6,781 nt of DNA from Clostridia bacterium (GTDB lineage Bacteria > Bacillota > Clostridia > Christensenellales > Borkfalkiaceae). Positions 1 to 6,469 of the stretch are shown here, one piece after another. The DNA is taken from the NCBI GenBank assembly GCA_021205485.1, contig JAJPXK010000142.1, positions 1 through 6,781 on the forward strand. The letters run 5' to 3'. Position 1 is the first letter of the stretch; every line of letters begins with the position of its first letter. The translations under genes were made by a program, and so were the position numbers. The notes beneath the pieces were generated by a model. The model did not search any database. It saw only the letters and a program-made list of their open reading frames with translations, and was not told the origin of the DNA.

Positions 1-31
1 ATGTAATTAAACAACTTTCACTGTGACAAAC

Positions 32-39
32 AGAAGGAG
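32..39 (+). promoter_or_regulatory. Ribosome binding site of adhE
   Basis: AGAAGGAG lies six bases before the ATG at 46 and fixes the adhE start at the left edge of the window. The promoter must lie further left, outside the window. Confidence 0.85.
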
Positions 40-45
40 AACAAT

Positions 46-2658
46 ATGCAATTCAAGTTTACTTACGACGTATGCGACAGTGTTGACAAACTGGAAGAGC
101 TGATTAAAAAGGTAAAAGCTGCTCAGAAGATTTACTCAACCTATACTCAGGAGCAGGTTGACGCAATTTTCAAAGCTTGCGCCATCGCCGCAAACAAGGC
201 GAGGATTCCTCTTGCAAAACTTGCCGTTGAAGAGACGGGCATGGGCGTGGTAGAAGACAAAGTCATCAAAAACAACTACGCCGCCGAACACATTTACAAT
301 AAATATAAAAATGTAAAAACATGCGGCGTTATAGAGGAAGACAAGGCTTACGGCTATAAAAAAATTGCCGAACCTATCGGGCTTATCAGCGCTGTAATTC
401 CTACGACAAACCCTACATCCACAGCGATATTCAAAACAATTTTATGCCTTAAAACGCGTAACGGCGTAATTATAAGTCCTCACCCGAGGGCGAAACAGAG
501 TACAATTGCCGCCGCAAAGCTTGTATACGAAGCCGCCGTAGAGGCAGGCGCCCCCGAGGGCATCATAGGCTGGATAGACAGTCCTTCGCTTGAAATGACC
601 AATCTTCTTATGTCGGAGTCCGATACAATTTTAGCTACCGGCGGCCCCGGTATGGTAAAAGCTGCGTATTCAAGCGGCAAACCCGCCTTAGGCGTAGGCG
701 CGGGCAATACTCCCGCGATAATAGACGAAAGCGCCGATATACTTCTCGCGGTAAGCTCCATAATCCATTCAAAGACCTTTGACAACGGAATGATCTGCGC
801 TTCCGAGCAGTCGGTAATCGTTGATGAGAAGATTTACGACAAAGTAAAAAAAGAATTTGCCGCAAGAGGATGCTATATTCTTAAGGGCAAAGAGACAGAC
901 AAAGTAAGAAAGACAATAATTATAAACGGCGCGTTAAACGCTAAAATAGTAGGGCAGAGCGCGTATAAAATAGCAAAGCTTGCAGGCGTAGACGTACCCG
1001 AGAGTACAAAAGTTTTAATCGGTGAAGTGGAATCTGTAGAACTTTCTGAAGAATTTGCTCACGAAAAGCTTTCGCCCGTGCTTGCGATGTACAAAGCGAA
1101 AAATTTTGAAGACGCTCTTTCAAAAGCCGAAAGGCTCATAGCCGACGGCGGCTACGGCCATACATCTTCCGTATATCTAAACGTTAACACGGCTAAAGAT
1201 AAGCTTGACGAATTTTCCGCGAGGATGAAGACCTGCCGCATACTTGTAAATACGCCTTCTTCGCACGGCGGTATCGGCGACTTGTATAACTTTAAGCTCG
1301 CGCCTTCGCTCACGCTCGGCTGCGGTTCATGGGGCGGCAACTCGGTATCGGAAAATGTCGGCGTAAAACACTTGCTGAATGTAAAAACTGTCGCCGAAAG
1401 GAGAGAAAATATGCTTTGGTTCAGGGCTCCCGAAAAGGTTTATATTAAAAAGGGTTGTCTGCCTGTCGCACTTGACGAATTGAAAAACGTTATGAACAAA
1501 AAGAGGGCGTTTATTGTAACCGACAATTTTTTATATAAGAGCGGTTTTACAAAATGCATAACGGATAAACTTGACGAAATGGGTATCGCTCACGAAACGT
1601 TCTTCGATGTAGAGCCCGACCCTACGCTCGCCTGCGCGATAGAAGGGGCAAAGCAGATGACGGCTTTCGTACCCGATACAATTATCGCCCTCGGCGGCGG
1701 CTCCGCGATGGACGCAGGCAAAATTATGTGGGTGCTTTACGAACACCCCGAAGCCGACTTTATGGATATGGCTATGCGGTTTATAGATATCCGCAAAAGG
1801 GTATATACCTTCCCTAAAATGGGAGAAAAAGCCTACTTTATCGCCATTCCTACCTCGGCGGGCACTGGTTCTGAAGTTACGCCTTTCGCAGTAATTACCG
1901 ACGAAAAGACGGGAGTAAAATATCCTCTCGCAGATTACGAGCTCATGCCCGATATGGCGATTGTGGATGCCGACCTTCATATGTCCGCCCCTAAGGGTCT
2001 TACGGCGGCCTCCGGCATAGACGCCGTAACTCACGCTCTGGAAGCTTACGCCTCGGTAATGGCTACAGATTATACCGACGGACTGGCGATCCAGGCGTTG
2101 AAAATTATCTTCAAATATCTTCCCGATGCGTATAACAACGGGCAGACCGACGTTGTGGCGAGGGAAAAGATGGCCAACGCCGCGACTATGGCGGGCATGG
2201 CATTCGCCAACGCCTTCCTCGGCGTATGTCACTCCATGGCTCATAAACTTGGAGCGTTCCATCATCTGCCTCACGGCATAGCAAACGCCCTGATGATTGA
2301 CGAAGTTTTGCGTTATAACGCGGCGGAAGCCCCCGCAAAGATGGGCACTTTCAGCCAGTACGACCATCCTAAGACGTTGAGGCGTTACGCCGAAGTCGCC
2401 GAAGCGTTAGGCATAGGCGGCAAAGACGACAGCGAAAAGCTTGAAAATCTTATTTCTGCTATAGACGAACTCAAGGAAAAAGTTGGCATCAAGAAGACTA
2501 TAAAGGACTACGGCATAGATGAGCAGGACTTCCTTGCGCGGCTTGACGATATGACCGAGCAGGCGTTTGACGATCAATGCACAGGGGCTAACCCGAGATA
2601 TCCGCTTATGAGCGAGATTAAGCAAATGTATTTAAATGCCTATTACGGTAAAAATTAA
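46..2658 (+). CDS. adhE: Bifunctional acetaldehyde-CoA/alcohol dehydrogenase AdhE
   Basis: This cytoplasmic enzyme reduces acetyl-CoA to acetaldehyde and then to ethanol, using two NADH, and so regenerates NAD+ in fermentation. At 870 residues it is full length for the family (E. coli AdhE has 891). Residues 1 to about 440 form the CoA-acylating aldehyde dehydrogenase domain, with a GVGAGNTP motif at 216-223 and the catalytic cysteine C251 in NGMICASEQ. A conserved linker (AERRENMLWF, 450-459) leads to the iron-dependent alcohol dehydrogenase domain. That domain has the nucleotide-binding GGGSAMD at 550-556 and predicted metal ligands D659, H663, H729 and H743, which match the E. coli ligands with a constant offset of six. 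No key residue is missing. The start is supported by AGAAGGAG at 32-39, six bases before the ATG. The family is known to form filaments (spirosomes); nothing in this sequence speaks against that. No promoter is visible in the 45 bases upstream. The gene probably shares a transcript with the kinase gene 13 bases downstream. Confidence 0.97.
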   Translation: MQFKFTYDVCDSVDKLEELIKKVKAAQKIYSTYTQEQVDAIFKACAIAANKARIPLAKLAVEETGMGVVEDKVIKNNYAAEHIYNKYKNVKTCGVIEEDKAYGYKKIAEPIGLISAVIPTTNPTSTAIFKTILCLKTRNGVIISPHPRAKQSTIAAAKLVYEAAVEAGAPEGIIGWIDSPSLEMTNLLMSESDTILATGGPGMVKAAYSSGKPALGVGAGNTPAIIDESADILLAVSSIIHSKTFDNGMICASEQSVIVDEKIYDKVKKEFAARGCYILKGKETDKVRKTIIINGALNAKIVGQSAYKIAKLAGVDVPESTKVLIGEVESVELSEEFAHEKLSPVLAMYKAKNFEDALSKAERLIADGGYGHTSSVYLNVNTAKDKLDEFSARMKTCRILVNTPSSHGGIGDLYNFKLAPSLTLGCGSWGGNSVSENVGVKHLLNVKTVAERRENMLWFRAPEKVYIKKGCLPVALDELKNVMNKKRAFIVTDNFLYKSGFTKCITDKLDEMGIAHETFFDVEPDPTLACAIEGAKQMTAFVPDTIIALGGGSAMDAGKIMWVLYEHPEADFMDMAMRFIDIRKRVYTFPKMGEKAYFIAIPTSAGTGSEVTPFAVITDEKTGVKYPLADYELMPDMAIVDADLHMSAPKGLTAASGIDAVTHALEAYASVMATDYTDGLAIQALKIIFKYLPDAYNNGQTDVVAREKMANAATMAGMAFANAFLGVCHSMAHKLGAFHHLPHGIANALMIDEVLRYNAAEAPAKMGTFSQYDHPKTLRRYAEVAEALGIGGKDDSEKLENLISAIDELKEKVGIKKTIKDYGIDEQDFLARLDDMTEQAFDDQCTGANPRYPLMSEIKQMYLNAYYGKN
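1397..1413 (+). promoter_or_regulatory. Possible internal ribosome binding site and ATG inside adhE
   Basis: AAAGGAGAG at 1397-1405 is followed at good spacing (seven bases after AGGAG) by an in-frame ATG at 1411, which encodes M456 of AdhE. M456 lies in the linker between the aldehyde and alcohol dehydrogenase domains. Initiation here would give a 415-residue stand-alone iron alcohol dehydrogenase. The signal overlaps codons for the conserved ERRENM linker, so it may be a by-product of protein conservation. Confidence 0.35.
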
Positions 2659-2663
2659 GGAGG
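2657..2663 (+). promoter_or_regulatory. Ribosome binding site that sets the kinase start
   Basis: AAGGAGG overlaps the last two bases of the adhE stop codon and lies eight bases before the ATG at 2672. It decides between that start and the upstream ATG at 2636. The overlap with the adhE stop suggests that ribosomes finishing adhE could reinitiate here. Confidence 0.85.
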
Positions 2664-2671
2664 AAAATATA

Positions 2672-3421
2672 ATGAGCGACGAATTATTGCTTGTAGAAAG
2701 ACCAGGCAAAAAGATTTACAGGGATGGCGACAATCTTGTAAAAACTTTTGACAAAGAGTATTCCAAAGCCGATATTTTAAATGAAGCTTTGAACAATGCG
2801 AGGGTAGAGGAAACAGACCTTGATATGCCTCACATCAAAGCCGTCTCTGTTGTCGACGGCTGCTGGTCTATAACCATGAACTATATAGAGGGCGCAACTT
2901 TAGAGCAGCTTATGGCAGAAAATCCTGAAAAGGAAGACGAGTATCTTGATCTTTTTGTAAGCCTTCAGATGACGGTACACTCAAAGAGAGTGCCTATGCT
3001 CAATATGCTTACCGAAAAAATGCAGAGAAAAATTTCTGCGGCTGACCTTGATGCGACGGCAAGATACGACCTCCATACTCGTTTAAGCGGAATGAAGAGG
3101 CATTTTAAGCTTTGCCACGGCGACTTTAACCCGAGCAACGTAATTATAGGCGAAGACGGCAAGCCCTATATCATCGACTGGGCTCACGCGACTCAGGGCA
3201 ACGCCGCGGCAGACGTAGCCCGTACATACCTTTTGTTCTATCTGCAGGGCAAGGGCGATTTAGGCGACAAATACCTAAAACTCTACTGCAAAAAGAGTGA
3301 TACGGCCATTCAGTACGTCCAGAAATGGATACCTATCGTCGCGGCGTCCCGCCTTGTTAAAGCTCCCGAAGAGGAAAAAGAATTTTTGCATAAGTGGATA
3401 AACGTAGTAGACTACGAATAA
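2672..3421 (+). CDS. APH/choline-kinase-like phosphotransferase
   Basis: The 249-residue protein has the protein-kinase-like fold of aminoglycoside and choline/homoserine phosphotransferases and should use ATP or GTP to phosphorylate a small molecule in the cytoplasm. The visible signs are K24 in LVKTF as the candidate nucleotide-binding lysine, the catalytic loop CHGDFNPSN at 148-156 with H149, D151 (catalytic base) and N156, and the metal-binding D169 in IIDW, which corresponds to the DFG aspartate. The start at 2672 is chosen because AAGGAGG at 2657-2663 sits eight bases upstream; an ATG at 2636 would add 12 residues and overlap adhE without a ribosome binding site. It follows adhE by 13 bases and ends just before a terminator, so it is probably the second gene of an adhE operon. 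The substrate cannot be told from sequence. Antibiotic resistance should not be assumed, since many members of this family are housekeeping or uncharacterised kinases. Confidence 0.85.
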   Translation: MSDELLLVERPGKKIYRDGDNLVKTFDKEYSKADILNEALNNARVEETDLDMPHIKAVSVVDGCWSITMNYIEGATLEQLMAENPEKEDEYLDLFVSLQMTVHSKRVPMLNMLTEKMQRKISAADLDATARYDLHTRLSGMKRHFKLCHGDFNPSNVIIGEDGKPYIIDWAHATQGNAAADVARTYLLFYLQGKGDLGDKYLKLYCKKSDTAIQYVQKWIPIVAASRLVKAPEEEKEFLHKWINVVDYE

Positions 3422-3440
3422 CCATCAATTAAATTAATAC

Positions 3441-3470
3441 GGCTTGCAAGAAATTTGCAAGCCATATTTT
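3441..3470 (+). terminator. Intrinsic terminator after the adhE-kinase unit
   Basis: GGCTTGCAA (3441-3449) and TTGCAAGCC (3455-3463) form a perfect nine-pair stem with a five-base loop, followed by ATATTTT. The hairpin starts 20 bases after the kinase stop codon. The T-tract is interrupted, so termination may be incomplete. It ends directly before the -35 of the next promoter. Confidence 0.8.
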
Positions 3471-3471
3471 G

Positions 3472-3501
3472 TTGAAATTTGTTGTTGCATTATGATATAA
3501 T
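3472..3501 (+). promoter_or_regulatory. Housekeeping-sigma promoter for the PriA-like/nfnAB unit
   Basis: TTGAAA (3472-3477) and a perfect TATAAT (3496-3501) are separated by 18 bases. TG at 3493-3494, one base before the -10, adds an extended -10 element. This is a near-consensus vegetative promoter directly after a terminator. The expected transcription start is about 3508-3509, at or within a base of the ATG of the next gene, so the mRNA would have no leader. Confidence 0.75.
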
Positions 3502-3508
3502 AAATATT

Positions 3509-3763
3509 ATGAATAAATTGACGTGTTTTACAGCAGTTGAATTTCCCGACGACCCTAACGTTGCGGGTATTTGTTATTGGTACGCCTGTCCGTTTGAAGA
3601 CGCAGAAGTCGGCGATAACGTAATCGCCCCTTTAGGCAGGCACAACAATACGCAAAAAGGGGTTATAAGGGAAGTAAGATGGACGGACGAATTTGACGCG
3701 CCCTTTCCTATGTATATGATAAAATACGTCAGACAGCTTATAAAGGAACAGAAGGAGTTATAA
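3509..3763 (+). CDS. Small protein resembling the PriA N-terminal DNA-binding domain
   Basis: This 84-residue protein has the pattern of the PriA 3'-DNA-binding domain. Residues 23 to 55 read like the PriA stretch in which a hydrophobic strand and Y-x-Y are followed by a short loop, EVGDNVIAPLGR (33-44) and a GVIREV strand (51-56), and then an IKYV strand (71-74) near the end. PriA itself continues for about 600 more residues with helicase motifs; none are present here, so this is a stand-alone domain. The assignment is by eye and moderate. The ATG at 3509 is preferred. An in-frame TTG at 3479 would add 10 residues, but it lies between the -35 and -10 of the promoter and has no ribosome binding site. 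No Shine-Dalgarno sequence precedes 3509 either, in keeping with a leaderless mRNA. The stop overlaps the nfnA start by one base, so the two are probably translated in a coupled way. Whether it binds DNA is unknown. Confidence 0.75.
   Translation: MNKLTCFTAVEFPDDPNVAGICYWYACPFEDAEVGDNVIAPLGRHNNTQKGVIREVRWTDEFDAPFPMYMIKYVRQLIKEQKEL
3752..3757 (+). promoter_or_regulatory. Ribosome binding site of nfnA
   Basis: AAGGAG lies five bases before the ATG at 3763, inside the last codons of the PriA-like gene. With the TAATG overlap this arrangement favours translational coupling. Confidence 0.85.
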
Positions 3764-4605
3764 TGTATAAAATAGTAAAAAAGCAGGCTCTTAATTCTAC
3801 CGTCACCATGATGGATATCTACGCCCCTATGGTTGCAAAAAAGGCAGAACCCGGCCAGTTTATCATTTTAAGGGTAGATGAAAACGGGGAGAGGATTCCC
3901 CTTACCGTGGCAGGTTACGACCGCGCAGCCGGCACAGTAAAAATAATTTTCCAGATAGTCGGCGCTACGACTATGCTTTTAAATCAGAAAAACGAAGGGG
4001 AATACATATCCGATTTTTGCGGTCCTTTAGGCTGCGCCACAGAGGTTGAAGGGCTTAAAAAGGTCTGCATTGTAGGCGGCGGCGTAGGTTGCGCAATAGC
4101 TTTGCCCGTCGCACAGAAACTGCACGAACTCGGCTGCGAAGTCCATTCCATAATAGGATTCAGAAACAAAGATTTGCTCATTCTTGAAAAGGAATTTGCC
4201 GCTTGCAGCGATAAATTTACCGTGATGACCGACGACGGCAGTTACGGGCGCCAGGGCGTTGTGACTTTGCCTTTAAAGGAAGCTTTGGAAAACGGCGAAA
4301 AGTACGATAAAGTTATTACGATCGGCCCTTTGATTATGATGAAGTTCGTCGTTGCGACAACAAAGCCCTACAATGTGCCTACCGTAGTTTCCATGAACCC
4401 TATAATGATAGATGGCACGGGCATGTGCGGCGGCTGCAGGCTTACCGTAGGCGGCAAAACCAAGTTCGCCTGCGTAGACGGCCCCGACTTTGACGGTTTT
4501 GAAGTGGATTTTGACGAAGCGATGGAACGCTCGAGAATGTATGTGGATTTTGAAGCGAGAGAAAGAGAGGCTACCTGTAACCTCTTTAAAAAGGAGGTAA
4601 AGTAA
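3763..4605 (+). CDS. nfnA: NADH-dependent reduced ferredoxin:NADP+ oxidoreductase, small subunit NfnA
   Basis: This is the FAD and NAD(H)-binding subunit of the NfnAB electron-bifurcating transhydrogenase. The complex couples NADH and reduced ferredoxin to reduction of two NADP+, or runs in reverse. The 280-residue protein starts with a ferredoxin-reductase-type FAD domain (RIPLTV at 44-49, the flavin-binding R-x-P-L-T pattern). A nucleotide-binding domain follows, with IVGGGVGC at 103-110 and TDDGSYGRQG at 156-165. Near the C-terminus is the [2Fe-2S] site. D217, C222, C225 and C237 have the same spacing as the unusual one-Asp, three-Cys ligand set described for Thermotoga maritima NfnA. The gene overlaps nfnB by one base (TAATG), as expected for subunits made together. 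Related proteins are sulfide dehydrogenase SudB and the electron-transfer subunit of dihydroorotate dehydrogenase. The adjacent NfnB/GltA-type partner and absence of pyr genes favour NfnA over the latter; Sud activity cannot be excluded by sequence. Confidence 0.92.
   Translation: MYKIVKKQALNSTVTMMDIYAPMVAKKAEPGQFIILRVDENGERIPLTVAGYDRAAGTVKIIFQIVGATTMLLNQKNEGEYISDFCGPLGCATEVEGLKKVCIVGGGVGCAIALPVAQKLHELGCEVHSIIGFRNKDLLILEKEFAACSDKFTVMTDDGSYGRQGVVTLPLKEALENGEKYDKVITIGPLIMMKFVVATTKPYNVPTVVSMNPIMIDGTGMCGGCRLTVGGKTKFACVDGPDFDGFEVDFDEAMERSRMYVDFEAREREATCNLFKKEVK
4591..4598 (+). promoter_or_regulatory. Ribosome binding site of nfnB
   Basis: AAGGAGGT is a full-length anti-16S match that ends six bases before the ATG at 4605. 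It is encoded within the last codons of nfnA (the KKEVK tail) and supports both the start choice and high translation of nfnB. Confidence 0.88.
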
Positions 4606-6014
4606 TGGCTGTACAACCTTTAAAACACGAGATGCCCGTTCAGAAACCTGAAGTAAGGGCAAAAAACTTTGAAGAAGTTGCCTTAGGCTATACCGAAGAA
4701 GTGGCTGTAGATGAGGCAAACAGATGCTTAAATTGCAAAAACAAGCCCTGCGTGCAGGGTTGCCCCGTAAATATTTCTATACCTGAATTTATATCCAAAG
4801 TAAAGGAAAGGGATTATGAAGGGGCTTATGACGTAATTTCACAGAGTTCGTCTCTGCCCGCCGTCTGCGGCAGGGTTTGCCCTCAGGAAACTCAGTGCGA
4901 ATCAAAATGCACCCTCGGAATAAAATTCCAGCCCGTAGGCATAGGCAGATTAGAGCGTTTTGTCGCCGATTACCACAACGCAAACTTTACAGGCGAACCT
5001 GTTTTGCCTCAAAGCAACGGGCATAGGGTTGCAGTAATAGGTTCGGGCCCTTCCGGCCTCACTTGCGCGGGCGACCTAGCCAAAAAGGGCTATAAAGTTA
5101 CCATTTTCGAAGCTTTGCACCTTGCGGGCGGCGTACTTGTATACGGTATACCCGAATTCAGACTTCCTAAAAGCATTGTTCAAAAGGAAGTTGACGCATT
5201 AAAAAAATACGGCGTGGACGTGCAGACTAACGTTGTCGTCGGTAAAACCATTACCATTGACGAACTGTTTGAAGACGGCTATGAGGCCGTTTTCGTAGGC
5301 TCAGGCGCAGGGCTTCCCCGTTTTATGAGTATCCCCGGCGAAAGTTTAAAGGGCGTTTACTCGGCCAACGAATTTTTGACGAGAAGCAACCTTATGAAGG
5401 CCTATAAAGACAGCTCATCTACGCCTATAATGCACGCAAAGCGAGTGGCGGTAGTAGGCGGAGGCAACGTCGCTATGGATGCCGCCCGTACGGCTTTAAG
5501 GCTCGGGGCTGAGAGCGTACATATAGTATACCGCAGGTCTATGGAAGAACTTCCCGCCCGTAAAGAGGAGGTTGAACACGCCGAAGAAGAGGGCATTATC
5601 TTTGATATTTTGCGTAACCCCGTAGAGATTTTAGGTTACCACAATTCCGACGACAGGAGAGATCCAAAAAACGGCTTTGTAACTGGCATAAAAGTTATTA
5701 AATGCGAACTCGGCGAACCTGACGAAAAGGGCAGAAGACGCCCCGTAGAAATCCCCGGAAGCGAGTACGTTATAGACGTAGACTGCGTAATAATGGCGAT
5801 CGGCACCAGCCCTAACCCGCTCATTAAAAATACTACCAAGGGCCTTGAAGTAAACAGGCACGGCGGAATTATTGTAAACGAGGAGACGGGAGCAACCTCA
5901 AAGCTGGGCGTTTTCGCAGGCGGCGACGCAGTAACGGGAGCCGCAACTGTAATTTTAGCGATGGGCGCCGGCAAAACTGCCGCAAAAGCCATTGACGAAT
6001 ATTTATCAAAGTAA
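4605..6014 (+). CDS. nfnB: NADH-dependent reduced ferredoxin:NADP+ oxidoreductase, large subunit NfnB
   Basis: This subunit carries the bifurcating FAD, two [4Fe-4S] clusters and the NADP(H) site. It belongs to the glutamate synthase small-subunit (GltD/GltA) family and is often annotated gltA. In its 469 residues, the N-terminal iron-sulfur domain has C41, C44, C49 and C53, then C92, C98 and C102. By comparison with dihydropyrimidine dehydrogenase, one cluster would use C41/C44/C49/C102 and the other C53/C92/C98 plus a non-cysteine ligand, probably E117 in GRLERF. The first Rossmann fold for FAD has VIGSGPSG at 144-151, with E169 at the end of the second strand. The second, for NADP(H), has VVGGGNVAMD at 283-292 and the arginines of VYRR (310-311), which suit the NADP 2'-phosphate. 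The C-terminal GVFAGGDAVTG at 435-445 closes the FAD site. No glutamate synthase large subunit is in the window, and nfnA is directly upstream, so NfnB is preferred over GltD. Confidence 0.93.
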   Translation: MAVQPLKHEMPVQKPEVRAKNFEEVALGYTEEVAVDEANRCLNCKNKPCVQGCPVNISIPEFISKVKERDYEGAYDVISQSSSLPAVCGRVCPQETQCESKCTLGIKFQPVGIGRLERFVADYHNANFTGEPVLPQSNGHRVAVIGSGPSGLTCAGDLAKKGYKVTIFEALHLAGGVLVYGIPEFRLPKSIVQKEVDALKKYGVDVQTNVVVGKTITIDELFEDGYEAVFVGSGAGLPRFMSIPGESLKGVYSANEFLTRSNLMKAYKDSSSTPIMHAKRVAVVGGGNVAMDAARTALRLGAESVHIVYRRSMEELPARKEEVEHAEEEGIIFDILRNPVEILGYHNSDDRRDPKNGFVTGIKVIKCELGEPDEKGRRRPVEIPGSEYVIDVDCVIMAIGTSPNPLIKNTTKGLEVNRHGGIIVNEETGATSKLGVFAGGDAVTGAATVILAMGAGKTAAKAIDEYLSK

Positions 6015-6034
6015 TCAGACAATATAATATTGTT

Positions 6035-6060
6035 CCGCCCGCTTAATGCGGGCGGTTTTA
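6035..6060 (+). terminator. GC-rich hairpin after nfnB, probable terminator
   Basis: CCGCCCGC (6035-6042) and GCGGGCGG (6048-6055) form a perfect eight-pair stem with a five-base loop, followed by only four T. It starts 20 bases after the nfnB stop. The ribosome binding site of the next gene begins one or two bases beyond the T-run, so the hairpin could also act as a partial terminator between nfnB and the downstream gene, or as a structure at the 5' end of a separate mRNA. Confidence 0.75.
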
Positions 6061-6061
6061 C

Positions 6062-6066
6062 AGGAG
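6062..6066 (+). promoter_or_regulatory. Ribosome binding site of the 132-residue gene
   Basis: AGGAG lies four bases before the ATG at 6071, a tight but workable spacing. It sits immediately after the hairpin that follows nfnB, so folding and ribosome access may affect each other. Confidence 0.7.
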
Positions 6067-6070
6067 TAAT

Positions 6071-6469
6071 ATGCAGATTGCGGAAATTGTTTTACAGGCA
6101 GAAGAAATTGCCGTTTACAACGACGGCGCGCAGGCAATTTACAAAAACGGGGAAGAGAAGTTCAACAGAATAACTTGCGTCTGGCAAAATATGTTATCTT
6201 CCGCAAGGCTTATGCCCGCCTTTGGCGTCAGCATAGACAATCTTACTCGCGAGGCGATGAAAACGGGAGTGTGGATAGAGTTTTTGTTTTCGAAAGAGTA
6301 CGTTATAAACGAGCTGCCGTTCGAAAAATTGCTTGTACAGGCGGTAAAAGATTATACTGGCTTTAACATCAACCGCTGCTTTGACGGAGGATATAACGGC
6401 AGATGCTTTTATATCAACCTGAACGGTAAAGATATGTCTGAACTGTACAATATTTTAATAAATGAGTAG
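6071..6469 (+). CDS. Uncharacterised 132-residue protein
   Basis: I do not recognise a named family. The protein looks soluble and mixed alpha/beta, with no signal peptide, membrane segment or metal-binding cysteine cluster; its three cysteines (C36, C103, C112) are scattered. It begins with a strand-like MQIAEIVLQ, has an acidic/aromatic central part (GVWIEFLFSKEYVINELPFEKLL, in pieces 66-88), and a GGYNGRCFYINL segment at 106-117 followed by a helix (DMSELYNILI, 121-130). The codon use resembles that of its neighbours and the ribosome binding site is good, so it is very likely a real gene. A short overlapping reading frame at 6175-6366 is a shadow. It lies between the nfnB hairpin and a two-way terminator, so it may be expressed by readthrough from nfnB or from its own weak promoter. 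No function can be assigned. Confidence 0.85.
   Translation: MQIAEIVLQAEEIAVYNDGAQAIYKNGEEKFNRITCVWQNMLSSARLMPAFGVSIDNLTREAMKTGVWIEFLFSKEYVINELPFEKLLVQAVKDYTGFNINRCFDGGYNGRCFYINLNGKDMSELYNILINE

Noticed and set aside
2..27. Possible redox-sensor (Rex-type) operator upstream of adhE
   Set aside because: TTAAACAA at 7-14 and TCACTGTGA at 18-26 recall parts of Rex sites, but neither forms the expected long palindrome. The real promoter region lies left of the window.
1531..2367. 278-codon open frame on the minus strand, opposite the AdhE alcohol dehydrogenase domain
   Set aside because: It is opposite a well-conserved coding region, has no recognisable domain, and its translation is rich in His, Arg and Cys as expected of an antisense shadow.
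2672..3421. Aminoglycoside resistance gene
   Set aside because: Only the general kinase fold and catalytic loop are shared. Nothing seen points to a resistance subfamily, and there is no mobile element nearby.
4273..4719. 148-codon minus-strand frame spanning the nfnA/nfnB junction
   Set aside because: It is antisense to two well-supported genes, with a low-complexity translation and no known motif.
4605..6014. Glutamate synthase small subunit (GltD)
   Set aside because: The fold is shared, but the adjacent overlapping nfnA and the absence of a large subunit in the window make NfnB the better call.
5992..6028. TTGACG (5992-5997) as the -35 partner of TATAAT at 6023
   Set aside because: The spacer is 25 bases, too long for a standard promoter; the TTGACG is part of the nfnB coding end.
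6175..6366. 63-codon plus-strand frame inside the 132-residue gene
   Set aside because: It is a frame-shifted shadow with no ribosome binding site and an arginine-rich translation.
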